Shown here: positions 63,373 through 64,000 of the stretch, piece by piece
Position numbering within the stretch: position 1 is the first letter of the stretch
How the letters are laid out: the number at the start of each line of letters is the position of its first letter
NCBI RefSeq assembly: GCF_037094495.1
Contig: NZ_CP146612.1
Location: 1,240,001-1,304,000, forward strand
Length of the DNA: 64,000 nt
Origin: Dehalogenimonas sp. W
Lineage (GTDB): Bacteria > Chloroflexota > Dehalococcoidia > Dehalococcoidales > Dehalococcoidaceae
Reading direction: 5' to 3'
Notes under the pieces: generated by a model
Database searches by the model: none
Told to the model about the DNA's origin: nothing
The model's input: only the letters and a program-made list of their open reading frames with translations
Translations under genes and position numbers: made by a program

Positions 63373-63547
63373 CGTGAGTTACTCAAATCCGGTATTAACC
63401 GATCCATATTTCCTCACTCGGCGGATTGTGCCGCCCCCGTTCTGCTACGGCGCGTTGCCGTATAATAGCACAGAATAGATATGTTCGGTGGATTTACAGG
63501 TAGAGCATGGGAAAGGGGCTTTATCTGAGTTGAATATTATAAATGTC

Positions 63548-63576
63548 TTGCACCTTGTGTATTACGACCTTATAAT
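63548..63576 (+). promoter_or_regulatory. Promoter of the terminal plus-strand operon
   Basis: TTGCAC (63548-63553), 17 bp, TATAAT (63571-63576). Transcription would begin near 63583, just before AGGAGG at 63587-63592. Confidence 0.7.
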
Positions 63577-63599
63577 GGCTTGAATTAGGAGGACTATCT

Positions 63600-63629
63600 G
63601 TGCGCTTTATAAGGAACGATCTTGGATAA
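63600..63629 (+). CDS. Possible nine-codon leader peptide
   Basis: GTG 63600 follows a perfect AGGAGG by 7 bp and encodes MRFIRNDLG before TAA 63627-63629. It overlaps the start of the next small frame (TTG 63622). It may be a leader or coupling cistron; a chance occurrence cannot be excluded. Confidence 0.35.
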   Translation: MRFIRNDLG

Positions 63630-63732
63630 CCTAAAAACTAAGAGTGAAATTATCGTGAACGTTCTCCAAGAAGGCTTAAAGCACCTTGTGTGGAGTAATC
63701 AAGAGGTTAGCGGAGGCGCAATGGTGTTATGA
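63622..63732 (+). CDS. Small protein, 36 residues, coupled to metallophosphoesterase
   Basis: TTG 63622 with AAGGA upstream. The sequence starts MDNLKTKSEIIVNVLQEGLK and continues HLVWSNQEVSGGAMVL. The stop TGA shares bases with the ATG of the metallophosphoesterase gene (ATGA), the classic coupling signature, and the in-frame stop at 63610 limits it upstream. Amphipathic helix likely; no family recognised. Confidence 0.55.
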   Translation: MDNLKTKSEIIVNVLQEGLKHLVWSNQEVSGGAMVL

Positions 63733-64000
63733 AACCTTTTTCCATTCTCCATATATCTGACCTCCACCGCTCGCCTCACGACCCGATTTCGAATGCTGAA
63801 CTCATTTCAGCTCTAGTCAAAGATCGTGACCGCTATGTTTACGAAGACCCCAAAATCGGGGTTCCTGAAGCTATAGTGGTTTGTGGCGACATAATACAAG
63901 GGGTATCGCTTGGCTCAGTGGACTATGAAACTCAGTTAACCCAGCAATACACAGTCGCAGAAGAATTTCTTGATGAGCTCGTACGGCGTTTTTTGGACGG
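63729..64000 (+). CDS. Calcineurin-like metallophosphoesterase, N-terminal part (runs off the window)
   Basis: About 90 residues visible. FSILHISDLHRSPHDP gives the first metal motif (DxH), and AIVVCGDIIQGVSLGSVDYETQ the GD motif of the second (GDxx). The region between has a 30-residue insertion. ATG 63729 overlaps the stop of the 36-codon gene. Members with large C-terminal NTPase domains occur in defence islands, but the rest of the gene is outside the window, so the class is open. Confidence 0.75.
   Translation, partial: MKPFSILHISDLHRSPHDPISNAELISALVKDRDRYVYEDPKIGVPEAIVVCGDIIQGVSLGSVDYETQLTQQYTVAEEFLDELVRRFLD

Overview
This window looks like a chromosome segment of a Dehalogenimonas/Dehalococcoides-type bacterium (Dehalococcoidia, Chloroflexota). 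The evidence is a Tat-exported reductive dehalogenase (RdhA), a 16S rRNA gene with no 23S/5S behind it, an archaeal-type NrpR repressor, indolepyruvate:ferredoxin oxidoreductase, a hydrogenase maturation protease and a glycine-betaine ABC transporter. The genus is inferred from content; no alignment was run.

Layout. 1-2.4 kb: end of a TldD/PmbA gene, a PAC2 protein and a HEAT-repeat protein. 2.5-4.5 kb: 16S rRNA with a strong promoter, long flanking complementary arms and its own terminator, then tRNA-Ile. 4.6-9.5 kb: a lysine-2,3-aminomutase-like radical SAM protein facing a proV-proW-proX operon. 10.4-16.7 kb: a seven-gene sulfur operon (Rrf2 regulator, metY, metX, metW, cysK, nifS, nifU-like) behind one consensus promoter overlapped by a palindrome. 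16.8-20.5 kb: a stand-alone receiver and a large PAS histidine kinase. 21-26.3 kb: HAD hydrolase, GH38 mannosidase, and an ArsS-like radical SAM protein coupled to a fused double transferase. 26.3-32.2 kb: a small basic protein, acyl-CoA dehydrogenase, purF and an RND exporter.

32.2-34.9 kb is the clearest accessory segment. tRNA-His and tRNA-Arg are followed by an A+T-rich insert of about 2.4 kb bounded by identical 47-bp copies of the tRNA-Arg 3' half. It carries only an XRE-ImmA metallopeptidase and a DUF4411 PIN-like protein and no integrase. 34.9-44.5 kb holds ArfB, Uup, GIY-YIG, a second radical SAM protein, an ABC exporter, an amino-acid ABC operon and two GNAT proteins. 44.6-55.8 kb is housekeeping: zinc-ribbon protein, MtaB, NrpR with a perfect operator-like palindrome, ferritin-like protein, SOD, hydrogenase protease, CBS protein, IorAB, MobA, DUF362, acylphosphatase, RNase III and two small genes (46 and 38 codons).

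55.8-64 kb starts with tRNA-Gln and tRNA-Glu and then becomes accessory: an orphan rdhA without rdhB, an XRE-cupin regulator divergent from a LysE exporter across a 12-12-12 inverted repeat, a GNAT/PaaK-like/GPH-transporter operon, and a coupled mini-cistron leading into a truncated metallophosphoesterase.

Recurring theme: purF, mtaB and arfB each have a promoter whose predicted start point falls on the initiation codon, suggesting leaderless mRNAs in a genome that otherwise uses strong Shine-Dalgarno sites.
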